A DNA stretch of 64,000 bases, from NCBI GenBank assembly GCA_938083085.1, contig CALLKX010000039.1, forward strand, positions 38,957 to 102,956. The letters are read 5' to 3'. The stretch comes from an uncultured bacterium. GTDB lineage: Bacteria > Planctomycetota > UBA1135 > GCA-002686595. A model generated the notes under the pieces. The model worked only from the letters and a program-made list of their open reading frames with translations. It ran no database searches and was not told the origin of the DNA. The position numbers and the translations under genes were made by a program. Below, one piece after another: positions 44,892 to 53,745 of the stretch (within the stretch, counting starts at the first letter, position 1; each line of letters begins with the position of its first letter).

Positions 44892-45434
44892 CTAGCGGCC
44901 GACGCGCAGGGGCATCCCCGGTTTGGGGAGGGCCACCGCCGGCAGCCCTTCACCGCTGGGGGTCCCGAGCTCCTTGACCACGGCGATCTCGTCGCACTTG
45001 TGGAACTTGGGGCACTTCAGGCAGTCGGTGAAGACCTTGTGCGGGAGGGACTCGTGCTCGACGACCTCGAAGCCCAGCTTCTCGAAGAAGCCAGTGACGT
45101 AGGTGAAGGCCATGACGCGGGCCACCTCGAGCTCCTCGGCCTCGTCGATCAGGAACTGGGCCAGGCGCCGGCCAAGCCCCAGCTTCTGAAAGCGGGGGTC
45201 CACCGCGATGGAGCGCACCTCGGCGATGTCGGTCCAGATGATCGCGAGGGCGCCGCAGCCCGCAAACTCACCGTCCACGGTGACCACGATGAAGTCTCGG
45301 ATCTTCTCGACGATGGACGCCGGAGAACGGGGGAGCATCACCCCGTCCGCGGCGAGCCCGTTGATGAGGTCCATCATCGGCTCGACGTCCCGCATGGTGG
45401 CGCGCCGCAGCCCGATCTCGTGCTCGTCGCTCAC
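44892..45434 (-). CDS. argA: GNAT N-acetyltransferase, short ArgA type
   Basis: A 180-residue GNAT enzyme. The core has LRRATMRDVEPM, VRSIAVDPRFQKLGLGRRL (acetyl-CoA loop) and FEKLGFEVVEHESLPHKVF. The C-terminus carries a Cys-rich DCLKCPKFHKC motif that is common in the short, kinase-less N-acetylglutamate synthases. It would make N-acetylglutamate, the first arginine intermediate. GTG start at 45434 overlaps the argH stop (GTGA). There is no amino-acid kinase domain, so arginine feedback may act elsewhere. Confidence 0.85.
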   Translation of the reverse strand: MSDEHEIGLRRATMRDVEPMMDLINGLAADGVMLPRSPASIVEKIRDFIVVTVDGEFAGCGALAIIWTDIAEVRSIAVDPRFQKLGLGRRLAQFLIDEAEELEVARVMAFTYVTGFFEKLGFEVVEHESLPHKVFTDCLKCPKFHKCDEIAVVKELGTPSGEGLPAVALPKPGMPLRVGR

Positions 45435-46833
45435 CGCGTGGCTCCCGCGAGCAGACCCTTCCAGCGCTCGACCTCGGCCGCGACCCGCGCCGCGGCGGTG
45501 CCGCCAATCACGTCACGCCGCGCCAGGAGCGCGTCGGTCCCTAGCTCCGCGGAGAGGTCCAAGCCGTCGAGCTCGGGCATGGTCGCCGCTCGCGCAGTGG
45601 CCGAGAGGCGCTCCAGCGGAACGCCCTCCTCGACGGCGGCGTTCACCGCGGCGCCGACCCGATCATGGGCCTCACGGAAGGGCACGCCACGCTTCACGAG
45701 CAGGTCAGCGAGGTCGGTGGCGTCCAGGTGCCCGACCGCGCAAGCGGCCAGAGCCCGTTCGCGGTCGAAGACCACGTCCTGAGCCACAAGGGCCGCGACC
45801 TGGAGGCAGGTCCCCGTGGTGTCGAGGGCCTCGAAGAGCGCCTCCTTGTCCTCCTGCAGGTCCTTGTCGTAGGCGAGGGGCAACCCCTTGGTCGTGGTGA
45901 TCAGGGTGGTCAGCGCGCCGTGGACCCGACCCACCTTGCCGCGCAAGAGCTCGAGGGCGTCGGGGTTGCGCTTCTGGGGCATCAGGCTCGAGCCCGTGGA
46001 GACGGTGTCCCCGAAGGTCAGCACCGCCGCCTCTTGGCTCGCCAGGAAGATCCAGTCCTCGGCCATGCGCGAGAGGTGCAGCATGGTCGTGGTGCAGGCA
46101 AAGATCACCTCGAGCACGTGGTCCCGGTCGCTCACCGCGTCGAGGCTGTTGCGGGTCGCGCCCGCCCCGAAGCCGAGCTCCGACGCCAGCGCCTCCCGGT
46201 CCACCGGATACGCTGTCCCCGCCAGGGCCGCGGAGCCCAGCGGGCAGGTGTCCATGCGCGCCGAGGCGTCGGCGAGCCGGTCGGCGTCCCGCGCCAGCAT
46301 CTCCACGTAGGCCAGGCACTGGTGCCCGAAGGTCACGGGTTGGGCCCGCTGGAGGTGGGTGTAGCCCGGCAGGGGCGCGTCGTGGAACTCGCCCGCCAGC
46401 TCCACGAGCGCTGCCTGAGCGCCGCGGATCCCCACGCGGATCTCCTCGATCGCGGCGCGCAGGTGGAGCTTGAGATCCGTCGCCACCTGATCGTTCCGAG
46501 AGCGGCCCGTGTGGAGCTTCTTGCCCAGGTCCCCCACGCGGCGGACGAGCTCATCCTCCACGAAGGAGTGCACGTCCTCTGCCCGTGAGACGTCCAGGGG
46601 CGATTCGTCCTCGGCGAGCTCCGCGGCGATGGCCTCGAGGGTGGCCACGAGCTCATCGCGCTCCGCGCCCGAGAGCACCCCCGCGCCCGCGAGGCCGCGG
46701 GCCCAGGCCACGCTGCCCGCGAGGTCGTCGAAGACGAAGCGGCGGTCGAAGGGGAGGCTCCGGTTGAGCTCCTCGAAGATCGGGTGCAGGGCGCCCTGAA
46801 AGCGCCCGCCCCACAGCTTGGCCTCGGTCACGG

Positions 46834-46837
<4 letters not shown>
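45431..46837 (-). CDS. argH: Argininosuccinate lyase
   Basis: A 468-residue member of the fumarase/aspartase superfamily that splits argininosuccinate to arginine and fumarate. The signature GSSLMPQKRNPD is present, as are the LWGGRF start, the SRNDQVATD loop and TGRSRND. The GTG at 46837 (VTVTEAKLW) overlaps the argG stop (GTGA) and places the conserved LWGGRF near residue 8. In-frame sequence further upstream is argG shadow. Confidence 0.95.
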
Positions 46838-48035
<1,198 letters not shown>

Positions 48036-48039
<4 letters not shown>

Positions 48040-48992
48040 GACTGTCCCTCCCCGCCGAGCAGCATGGCGAGCACGGCCTTCTGGGCGTGCAGGCGGTTCT
48101 CGGCGATGTCGAAGACGATGGAGTTGGGGCCGTCGATGACGCCCCTGGAGACTTCGTGGCCGCGGTGGGCCGGCAGGCAATGCATGAACTTGGCGTGGTC
48201 GGTGTATTCCATGAGCTCCTCATTCACGGCGTAGTCGGAGAAGACCGCCGCGCGTTCCTCGGTCTCGTCCTCCTGCCCCATGCTCGCCCACACGTCGGTG
48301 TAGACGGCGTGGGCGCCCTTGACGGCCACAATGGGGTCGGTCTCGAGGGTGAAGCTCCCCCCGGTCTCCTGGGCGGAGGCCACGGCCGCGCGCTCGATCT
48401 CGGCGTCCGGCTCATAGCCCTCGGGGGCGCAGACGATGACGTCCATCCCGAGCTTGGTGGCGGCGGTGATCAGCGAGTGGCAGGTGTTGTTGCCGTCGCC
48501 GATGAAGACCAGCTTGCGCCCCTTGACCTCGCCCCAGTGCTCGATGAGGGTCATCGTGTCCGCCAGCGCCTGGCACGGGTGGAGCAGCTCGGAGAGGCCG
48601 TTCACCACGGGCACGTCGGCGGTCTGCGCGAGCTCCACCACCGTGCGGTGCCGGTAGGTCCGGGCCACGATCGCGTGGGTCCAGCGCTCGAGGTTCTTGG
48701 CCATGTCCCGCACGGACTCGCGGGCGCCCATACGGGCGCCGTTGGAGAGGTCCAGGAAGGTGGCGCTGCCGCCGAGGTCCTGCATCCCGATGTCAAAGGT
48801 GAAGCGGGTCCGCAGGGACTCCTTCTCGAACACCATGGCCAGGCGCTTGCCGCGCAGGAGGTCGTTGTAGGCGGTCTGGTTCGCCTTGATCTCGAGGGCG
48901 GTGTCGAGCACGAGCCGCAGCTCGTCGGGGGAGAGGTCCCCCAGCGACACCAGGTTGGGCGCGGGGAACGGGGCGATGGGAGCGGCGATCAT
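48036..48992 (-). CDS. argF: Ornithine carbamoyltransferase
   Basis: A 318-residue transcarbamylase that makes citrulline from ornithine and carbamoyl phosphate. Visible are the carbamoyl-phosphate motif SLRTRFTFD, the HPCQALAD motif and the ornithine-side FMHCLPAHRG. The ATG at 48992 overlaps the argD stop (ATGA) and gives a typical length. N-acetylornithine transcarbamylases look different at the Cys loop, so the standard pathway is favoured. Confidence 0.95.
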
Positions 48993-50176
48993 GACGGGTC
49001 GGTCGGGAGGTCGGTGAGGACGCGTTCGAAGCGCGAGAGGCCCTCGGCGAGGTCCTCCGGCGTGAGGATGTAGGGGGGGAGGAAGCGGACCACGTCGCCC
49101 TGGGCGGTGCAGGTCAGTACCCCGGCGTCGAAGAGGCGGCCGGTGATCTCGGCGGCGCGGCCGGGGGCCACGACGCCCTGCATCAGGCCGAGGCCCCGGC
49201 GCTCGGTGAGGACGTCGAAGCGAGCCACGAGGCCGTCGAGGGCCGCGGCGAGCGCGGCGCCCCGGTCGATCACCTGCTGCTGCAGGCCTCCGTCGAGCTC
49301 GTCGAGCACGCAGAGGGCCGCTCGGCAGGCGAAGGGGCCGCCGCCGAAGGTGGAGCCGTGGTCGCCGGGGACCAGCGTGCGGGCGTAGGGGCCGCGGGCC
49401 AGGGTCGCACCGATGGGCAGCCCGGCGCCGATGGGCTTGGCGAGGGTGACCACGTCGGGGGCCAGGCCGTAGTGGGCGCCGGCCAGGAAGGTGCCCGTGC
49501 GCCCGCCGCCGCACTGCACCTCGTCGGCGATCATGACGGTCCCGGTCTGGGTGCAGAGCTCGCGAGCCGCGGCCACGTAGTCCGCGTCCAGGGGCTGCAC
49601 GCCGCCCTCCCCCTGGATCGGCTCCATGATGAAGGCCGCGGGTCCCTCGGCGAGGGCCGCCTCCAGGGCGCCGATGTCGTCGGGCTCGAGGAACTTCGCG
49701 GAGAGGCCCTCCCCGAAGGGCGTGCGGTAGGCGGCGTTGGCCGTGACCGACAGGCTCCCGAAGGTACGCCCGTGGAAGCCGCGCTCCAGGGCCACAAAGT
49801 GCTGGCGCTCGGGGCTACCGGTGGTGGCGTGGTGCTTGCGCGCCAGCTTCAGGGCGGCCTCGTTGGCCTCGGAACCGGAGTTGGAGAAGAACACCGCCTC
49901 CATGCACGTCAGCTCGCAGAGGCGCTCGCTGAGTTCTTCCCCCGCGCCGTGGCGGTAGAGGTTCGAGATGTGCCCGAGGGTGCCCGCCTGGTCCGCGAGG
50001 GCCGCGGCGAGGCGCGGGTGCCCGTGGCCGAGGCTGTTGGCCCCGATGCCGCTGATGAGGTCGAGGAAGCGGCGCCCCTCGGCGTCGTGCATCCAGGCGC
50101 CCTCGCCGCTCACGAAGAGCGGCGCGGCGCGGCGGTAGGTGCCCATCGTCCGGTCGCGGATGGTGACATCAGGCAT
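48989..50176 (-). CDS. argD: Acetylornithine aminotransferase
   Basis: A 395-residue class III PLP aminotransferase. The PLP lysine lies in TLAKPIGAGLPIGA, and FSNSGSEANEAALK and IADEVQCGGGRTG are conserved. It converts N-acetylglutamate semialdehyde to N-acetylornithine. It may also act on the succinylated lysine precursor, as ArgD/DapC enzymes often do. The ATG at 50176 overlaps argB by 8 nt. Confidence 0.95.
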   Translation of the reverse strand: MPDVTIRDRTMGTYRRAAPLFVSGEGAWMHDAEGRRFLDLISGIGANSLGHGHPRLAAALADQAGTLGHISNLYRHGAGEELSERLCELTCMEAVFFSNSGSEANEAALKLARKHHATTGSPERQHFVALERGFHGRTFGSLSVTANAAYRTPFGEGLSAKFLEPDDIGALEAALAEGPAAFIMEPIQGEGGVQPLDADYVAAARELCTQTGTVMIADEVQCGGGRTGTFLAGAHYGLAPDVVTLAKPIGAGLPIGATLARGPYARTLVPGDHGSTFGGGPFACRAALCVLDELDGGLQQQVIDRGAALAAALDGLVARFDVLTERRGLGLMQGVVAPGRAAEITGRLFDAGVLTCTAQGDVVRFLPPYILTPEDLAEGLSRFERVLTDLPTDPS

Positions 50177-50978
50177 GGTGGGCCTCCGGGAGTTGCGCAG
50201 CGACGAGGGTCCCACGATCGGGGAGCAGGGCCGCGGCGACCGGGTCGTCCACGTCGCCCGCGGCGATCTTGACGGTGGCCGCGGGCCGCGCCTCGGCGGC
50301 CGCGACGGCGGCCTCGACCTTGGGGATCATGCCCCCCGCGATCACCCCGCTCGCCTCCAGCGCGGACGCCGACGCCCCGTCGAGGTGCGGGATGCGCTCA
50401 GCTCCGTCGCGGACGTGGGGCACGTCCGAGAGGAAGAGCACGGCGTCCGCGCCCCAGGCCTGGGCGATGGGCGCCACGGCCATGTCCGCGTTCACGTTGA
50501 GGAAGACGTCGACGTCGTCCGGCCGCGGGGTGACGGTCGCGACCACCGGCACGTAGCCCGCTGCGCCGAGCGCGGTCAGGACCTCGGGGCGGACCTCCTC
50601 CACCGCGCCCACGTGGCCCAGCGCGGGGTCGACGGCGCCAGCCTTGAACAGGCCTCCATCGGCGCCCGTGAGCCCGACCGCGGAGACGCCCGCGCGCTGG
50701 AGCGCCGCCACCAGCACCGCGTTCACCTCGCCGCCGAGGACCTGGAGCACGGCCCGCGCCGTGCCGTCATCGGTGACCCGCAGCCCGCGCACCCGGCGCG
50801 GGACGAGGCCGAGGGCGTCCGTGAGCCGGGACACCTGGGCGCCGCCGCCGTGGATCACCACGACCTCGAGCCCCCGCTCCCGGGCCGCCCCCACGCTCGC
50901 CGCGAAGCGCGCGCGGGTCCCCGCGTCGTCGAGGATGGCCCCGCCGACCTTGACGAGGATGCGCTGGGGCGCGCTCAC
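50169..50978 (-). CDS. argB: N-acetylglutamate kinase
   Basis: A 269-residue amino-acid kinase (ILVKVGGAILDD start, VVVIHGGGAQVS, NVNADMAVAPIA) that phosphorylates N-acetylglutamate. The GTG at 50978 overlaps the argC stop. It lacks the N-terminal helix of about 25 residues found in arginine-inhibited hexameric NAGKs, so it is probably not the feedback-inhibited type; this is an inference from length. Confidence 0.93.
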   Translation of the reverse strand: MSAPQRILVKVGGAILDDAGTRARFAASVGAARERGLEVVVIHGGGAQVSRLTDALGLVPRRVRGLRVTDDGTARAVLQVLGGEVNAVLVAALQRAGVSAVGLTGADGGLFKAGAVDPALGHVGAVEEVRPEVLTALGAAGYVPVVATVTPRPDDVDVFLNVNADMAVAPIAQAWGADAVLFLSDVPHVRDGAERIPHLDGASASALEASGVIAGGMIPKVEAAVAAAEARPAATVKIAAGDVDDPVAAALLPDRGTLVAAQLPEAHHA

Positions 50979-51976
50979 AGCAGCCCCCAGGTCTCGTCGA
51001 AGCCCTTGACCACGTTCATGTTCTGGAGCGCCTGGCCCGCCGCGCCCTTGACCAGGTTGTCGATGGCGGACGTCACCACCACCGCGCCGTCCACCTCGGC
51101 CACCGAGAGGTGGCAGTGGTTGGTGCCCGCCACGTCCCCGGTGCGCGCCGGCTCGCCCATCAGGTGCACGAAGGGCTCGTGGGCGTAGGCCGCCTCGAGG
51201 GCGCGCGCGGCGCTCTGGACACCTGCGCCCGCCGCCGGCTCGAGGTAGATGGTGGCCAGCATCCCGCGGAACATGGGCGCGAGGTGAGGGACGAAGGACA
51301 GCTTGTAGGGCGACGAGGCGCCGCCCAACCGCGAGAGGATCTCCGGTGAGTGCCGGTGGTTGCCGACACCGTAGGCCCGCAGGGTCTCGTTGACGTTGCC
51401 GTAGAGGGTCACGTCGCTGGGCGACTTGCCGGCGCCGGAGACGCCGCTCTTGGCGTCCACGACGATGCGGCTCCCCGCAGCGACCAGGCCCGCGTCCACC
51501 AGGGGCAGGATCCCGAGCAAGGTGGCCGTGGGGTAGCAGCCGGGGTTCGCCACAAGGCGCGCGCCGGCGAGGGCCCCACGCGCGTGCTCGGTGAGTCCGT
51601 AGGGTGCCGCGTCGCAGAGCGCTGGCTCGGGGTGGGTCACGCTGTAGATCCGCTCGAACTCTGCGGGGTCCGAGAAGCGGTGGTCCGCGGAGAGGTCCAC
51701 GACGAGCGGGGCCGCCGGGCCGTCCAGGGCGGCCTTCGCCACGGGGACGCCCACGGTGTGCGGGAGGCACGTGAACACCACGTCGTGGTCGCGGCCGAGG
51801 GCCGCGAGATCCAGGGGCATCAGGGTCCACTGCCCCCGCGCGTCCAGGGGCGCGGGGTCGCCGCCCTCCCGCGCGGACATGGCGGTGATGGACTCGATCC
51901 CGGGGTGCTGCTTGCACAGCTCGAGGAGCTCGCGCCCGGCGTACCCGGTGGCCCCGACGACGGCGACGCGCGTCAC
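50975..51976 (-). CDS. argC: N-acetyl-gamma-glutamyl-phosphate reductase
   Basis: A 333-residue NADPH-dependent reductase. The nucleotide motif VVGATGYAGREL opens the protein, the catalytic Cys is in NPGCYPTA, and HRHSPEI and PHLAPMFRGM are typical. GTG start at 51976 overlaps the argR stop (GTGA). Confidence 0.95.
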   Translation of the reverse strand: MTRVAVVGATGYAGRELLELCKQHPGIESITAMSAREGGDPAPLDARGQWTLMPLDLAALGRDHDVVFTCLPHTVGVPVAKAALDGPAAPLVVDLSADHRFSDPAEFERIYSVTHPEPALCDAAPYGLTEHARGALAGARLVANPGCYPTATLLGILPLVDAGLVAAGSRIVVDAKSGVSGAGKSPSDVTLYGNVNETLRAYGVGNHRHSPEILSRLGGASSPYKLSFVPHLAPMFRGMLATIYLEPAAGAGVQSAARALEAAYAHEPFVHLMGEPARTGDVAGTNHCHLSVAEVDGAVVVTSAIDNLVKGAAGQALQNMNVVKGFDETWGLL

Positions 51977-52431
51977 GCCGTCACCCCCGCGGACCGGGCC
52001 AGCCGGTCGAAGACCGCCACGAGGTCGCGGGCCGCGCGGTTCGCGGGGCAGATGATCAGGATCGTGTCGTCGCCCGCGATGGTCCCGAGCATGTCGGTGC
52101 GCCCCGAGGCGTCGAGGGCCACGGCCAGGGGAGAAGCGCCGCCGGGAGGCGTGCGCAGCACCACGAGGTTCTGGGCCGCCCGCGCGGACACCAGCCAGCG
52201 GCCGAGGGCGTCCACCAGGGGACTGGCCGAGGCGGCGGGGACCACGTAGCCCGCCGCGCCCTTCACGGCCCCGAGTTCCCGGAGGTCCCGTGACAGGGTC
52301 GCCTGGGTGATGTCGACGCCCCGGGCGGCCAGGGCGTCCACGAGGGACTGCTGGCTGGAGCCGTGCCCCTCGCCGATCAGCTCGACCACGAGGGCGCGTC
52401 GCTCGGCGGCGGTGGAGATGGATGACTGCAT
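51973..52431 (-). CDS. argR: Arginine repressor
   Basis: A 152-residue ArgR. The winged helix-turn-helix covers residues about 5-70 (SQQSLVDAL, ITQATLSRDLREL), and the hexamerisation/arginine-binding domain has the diagnostic GTIAGDDTILI. It is the first gene of the arginine operon, so it should repress itself together with the whole pathway when arginine is plentiful. An ARG-box-like palindrome lies just upstream. Confidence 0.95.
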   Translation of the reverse strand: MQSSISTAAERRALVVELIGEGHGSSQQSLVDALAARGVDITQATLSRDLRELGAVKGAAGYVVPAASASPLVDALGRWLVSARAAQNLVVLRTPPGGASPLAVALDASGRTDMLGTIAGDDTILIICPANRAARDLVAVFDRLARSAGVTA

Positions 52432-52449
52432 AAATCCGAAACCTCGGGC

Positions 52450-52482
52450 GCATATTCATGCAGAGCGGTTCATCGGGCGCAA
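52450..52482 (-). promoter_or_regulatory. Candidate arg promoter with overlapping ARG-box-like operator
   Basis: On the minus strand TTGCGC (52477-52482) and ATGAAT (52454-52459) are 17 bp apart. The -10 element lies inside the palindrome GCATGAATATGC (52450-52461), which contains the TGAAT half of ARG boxes. An arginine-loaded ArgR here would block the operon. Match quality is moderate. Confidence 0.4.
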
Positions 52483-52518
52483 CCCGATTTCCTGGCTAAA
52501 TCTCGCTACAACGGGGAC

Positions 52519-53586
52519 ATGCTCCTCGCCCTTCTCACCCCGACCTGCCGCACCTGCCCACGGACCACCACCACGGCCGGTGGTCCCAGACGTCCCCTCG
52601 CCGCCGCCCTCAGGGGCAGGCTCACCAGCGCCGTCAGCTGGAGCGTCGGCTGGAACATCAGCTGGGCCTTCACCCTCGGCTGGGCCCTCGCCATCGGCTC
52701 GACGGTGGGGTGCGCGAGCGCTCCGGTGGAGGCCCCTACGCCGGTCCCCCGCCTCGAGGCCACCTCGCTCCTCGGGGCGCCCCTCACCGCGCCCCCGCTC
52801 TCCGAGGTGACGGAGCGGCGGCTCGAGTTGGACCTCGAGTCCGCGCGGCTCGCCCTCGAGGACGCCCCGTCGGAGCAGCGCACGATCTGGGTCGGGCGGC
52901 GCCTCGGGTACCTCGGGCGCTACGACGAGGCCATCCGCTGGTACCTCGCGGCGCTCGTGCAGTACCCCGACAGCTACCGCCTGCGCAGGCACCTGGGGCA
53001 CCGGCTCATCACCGTCCGGCGCCTGGATGACGCGATCGGGGTCCTCACCGAGGCCAGGCGCCTCGCGGCGGCTGCGACGAACCGGATCGAGCCCGACGGA
53101 GCGCCGGGCCCCGAGGGCGAGCCGCGCAGCACGACCCACGGGAACATCGACTATCACCTCGCCCTCGCGTACTACGCCCGCGGCGACTTCAACGCGGCCG
53201 CCGACCTATGGGTCGAGTGTGCCCGGCGCTGGGCGGGCAACGACGACTCCCGGGTCGCGGCCATGCACTGGGCCCACGTGAGCCTGCTCCGAGCCGGACG
53301 CCAGGAGGAGGCGCGCAGCATCCTCGACCTCGTCGGTCGCTACCCCGACGTCATCGAGAACGTCGCGTACCTGGAGTTGATCCAGCTCTATCGCGGGGAG
53401 CTCAAGGCCGGGGCGCTGCTCGCCCGGAAGGAGCGCAACGCCGCCCTCGAGTACGGCCTCAGCCGGTACCTGATCCGGTTGGGCGCGGGGGTCGACGGCG
53501 AAGAGAGCCTCATCCAGCTGACCCGCCGACCCGAGTGGCCGGCCTTCGGTGTCCTGGCCGCCGAGGCGGACCTCGCGGCGCGTTGA
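52519..53586 (+). CDS. TPR lipoprotein with Trp-rich leader
   Basis: A 355-residue protein divergent from argR. The long N-terminal leader has a Trp-rich membrane segment (SWSVGWNISWAFTLGWALAIG) that ends in GSTVGCASAP, a lipobox with lipid on the Cys near residue 66. The leader DNA contains three imperfect copies of a gctgg-containing unit, so it may have grown by duplication. From residue 110 on, TPR-like helices follow (GRRLGYLGRYDEAIRWYLAAL, YHLALAYYARGDFNAAADL). The start is uncertain because no ATG exists closer to the hydrophobic segment. Function unknown. Confidence 0.72.
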   Translation: MLLALLTPTCRTCPRTTTTAGGPRRPLAAALRGRLTSAVSWSVGWNISWAFTLGWALAIGSTVGCASAPVEAPTPVPRLEATSLLGAPLTAPPLSEVTERRLELDLESARLALEDAPSEQRTIWVGRRLGYLGRYDEAIRWYLAALVQYPDSYRLRRHLGHRLITVRRLDDAIGVLTEARRLAAAATNRIEPDGAPGPEGEPRSTTHGNIDYHLALAYYARGDFNAAADLWVECARRWAGNDDSRVAAMHWAHVSLLRAGRQEEARSILDLVGRYPDVIENVAYLELIQLYRGELKAGALLARKERNAALEYGLSRYLIRLGAGVDGEESLIQLTRRPEWPAFGVLAAEADLAAR

Positions 53587-53745
53587 CGGGGCTCCGTCAC
53601 GCCCGAAGCAAGACCCACGGCCAGAGCCGGCGACCCGAACCGAGACGAAGATCCGAGTGCCGGTGAACCCCACGGGCGAAGGACGCGTCCAAGCTGGCCC
53701 GGTCGTGGCACCCTTTGGGTGCCGGCCTCAGCCCACGCTGCCCCC

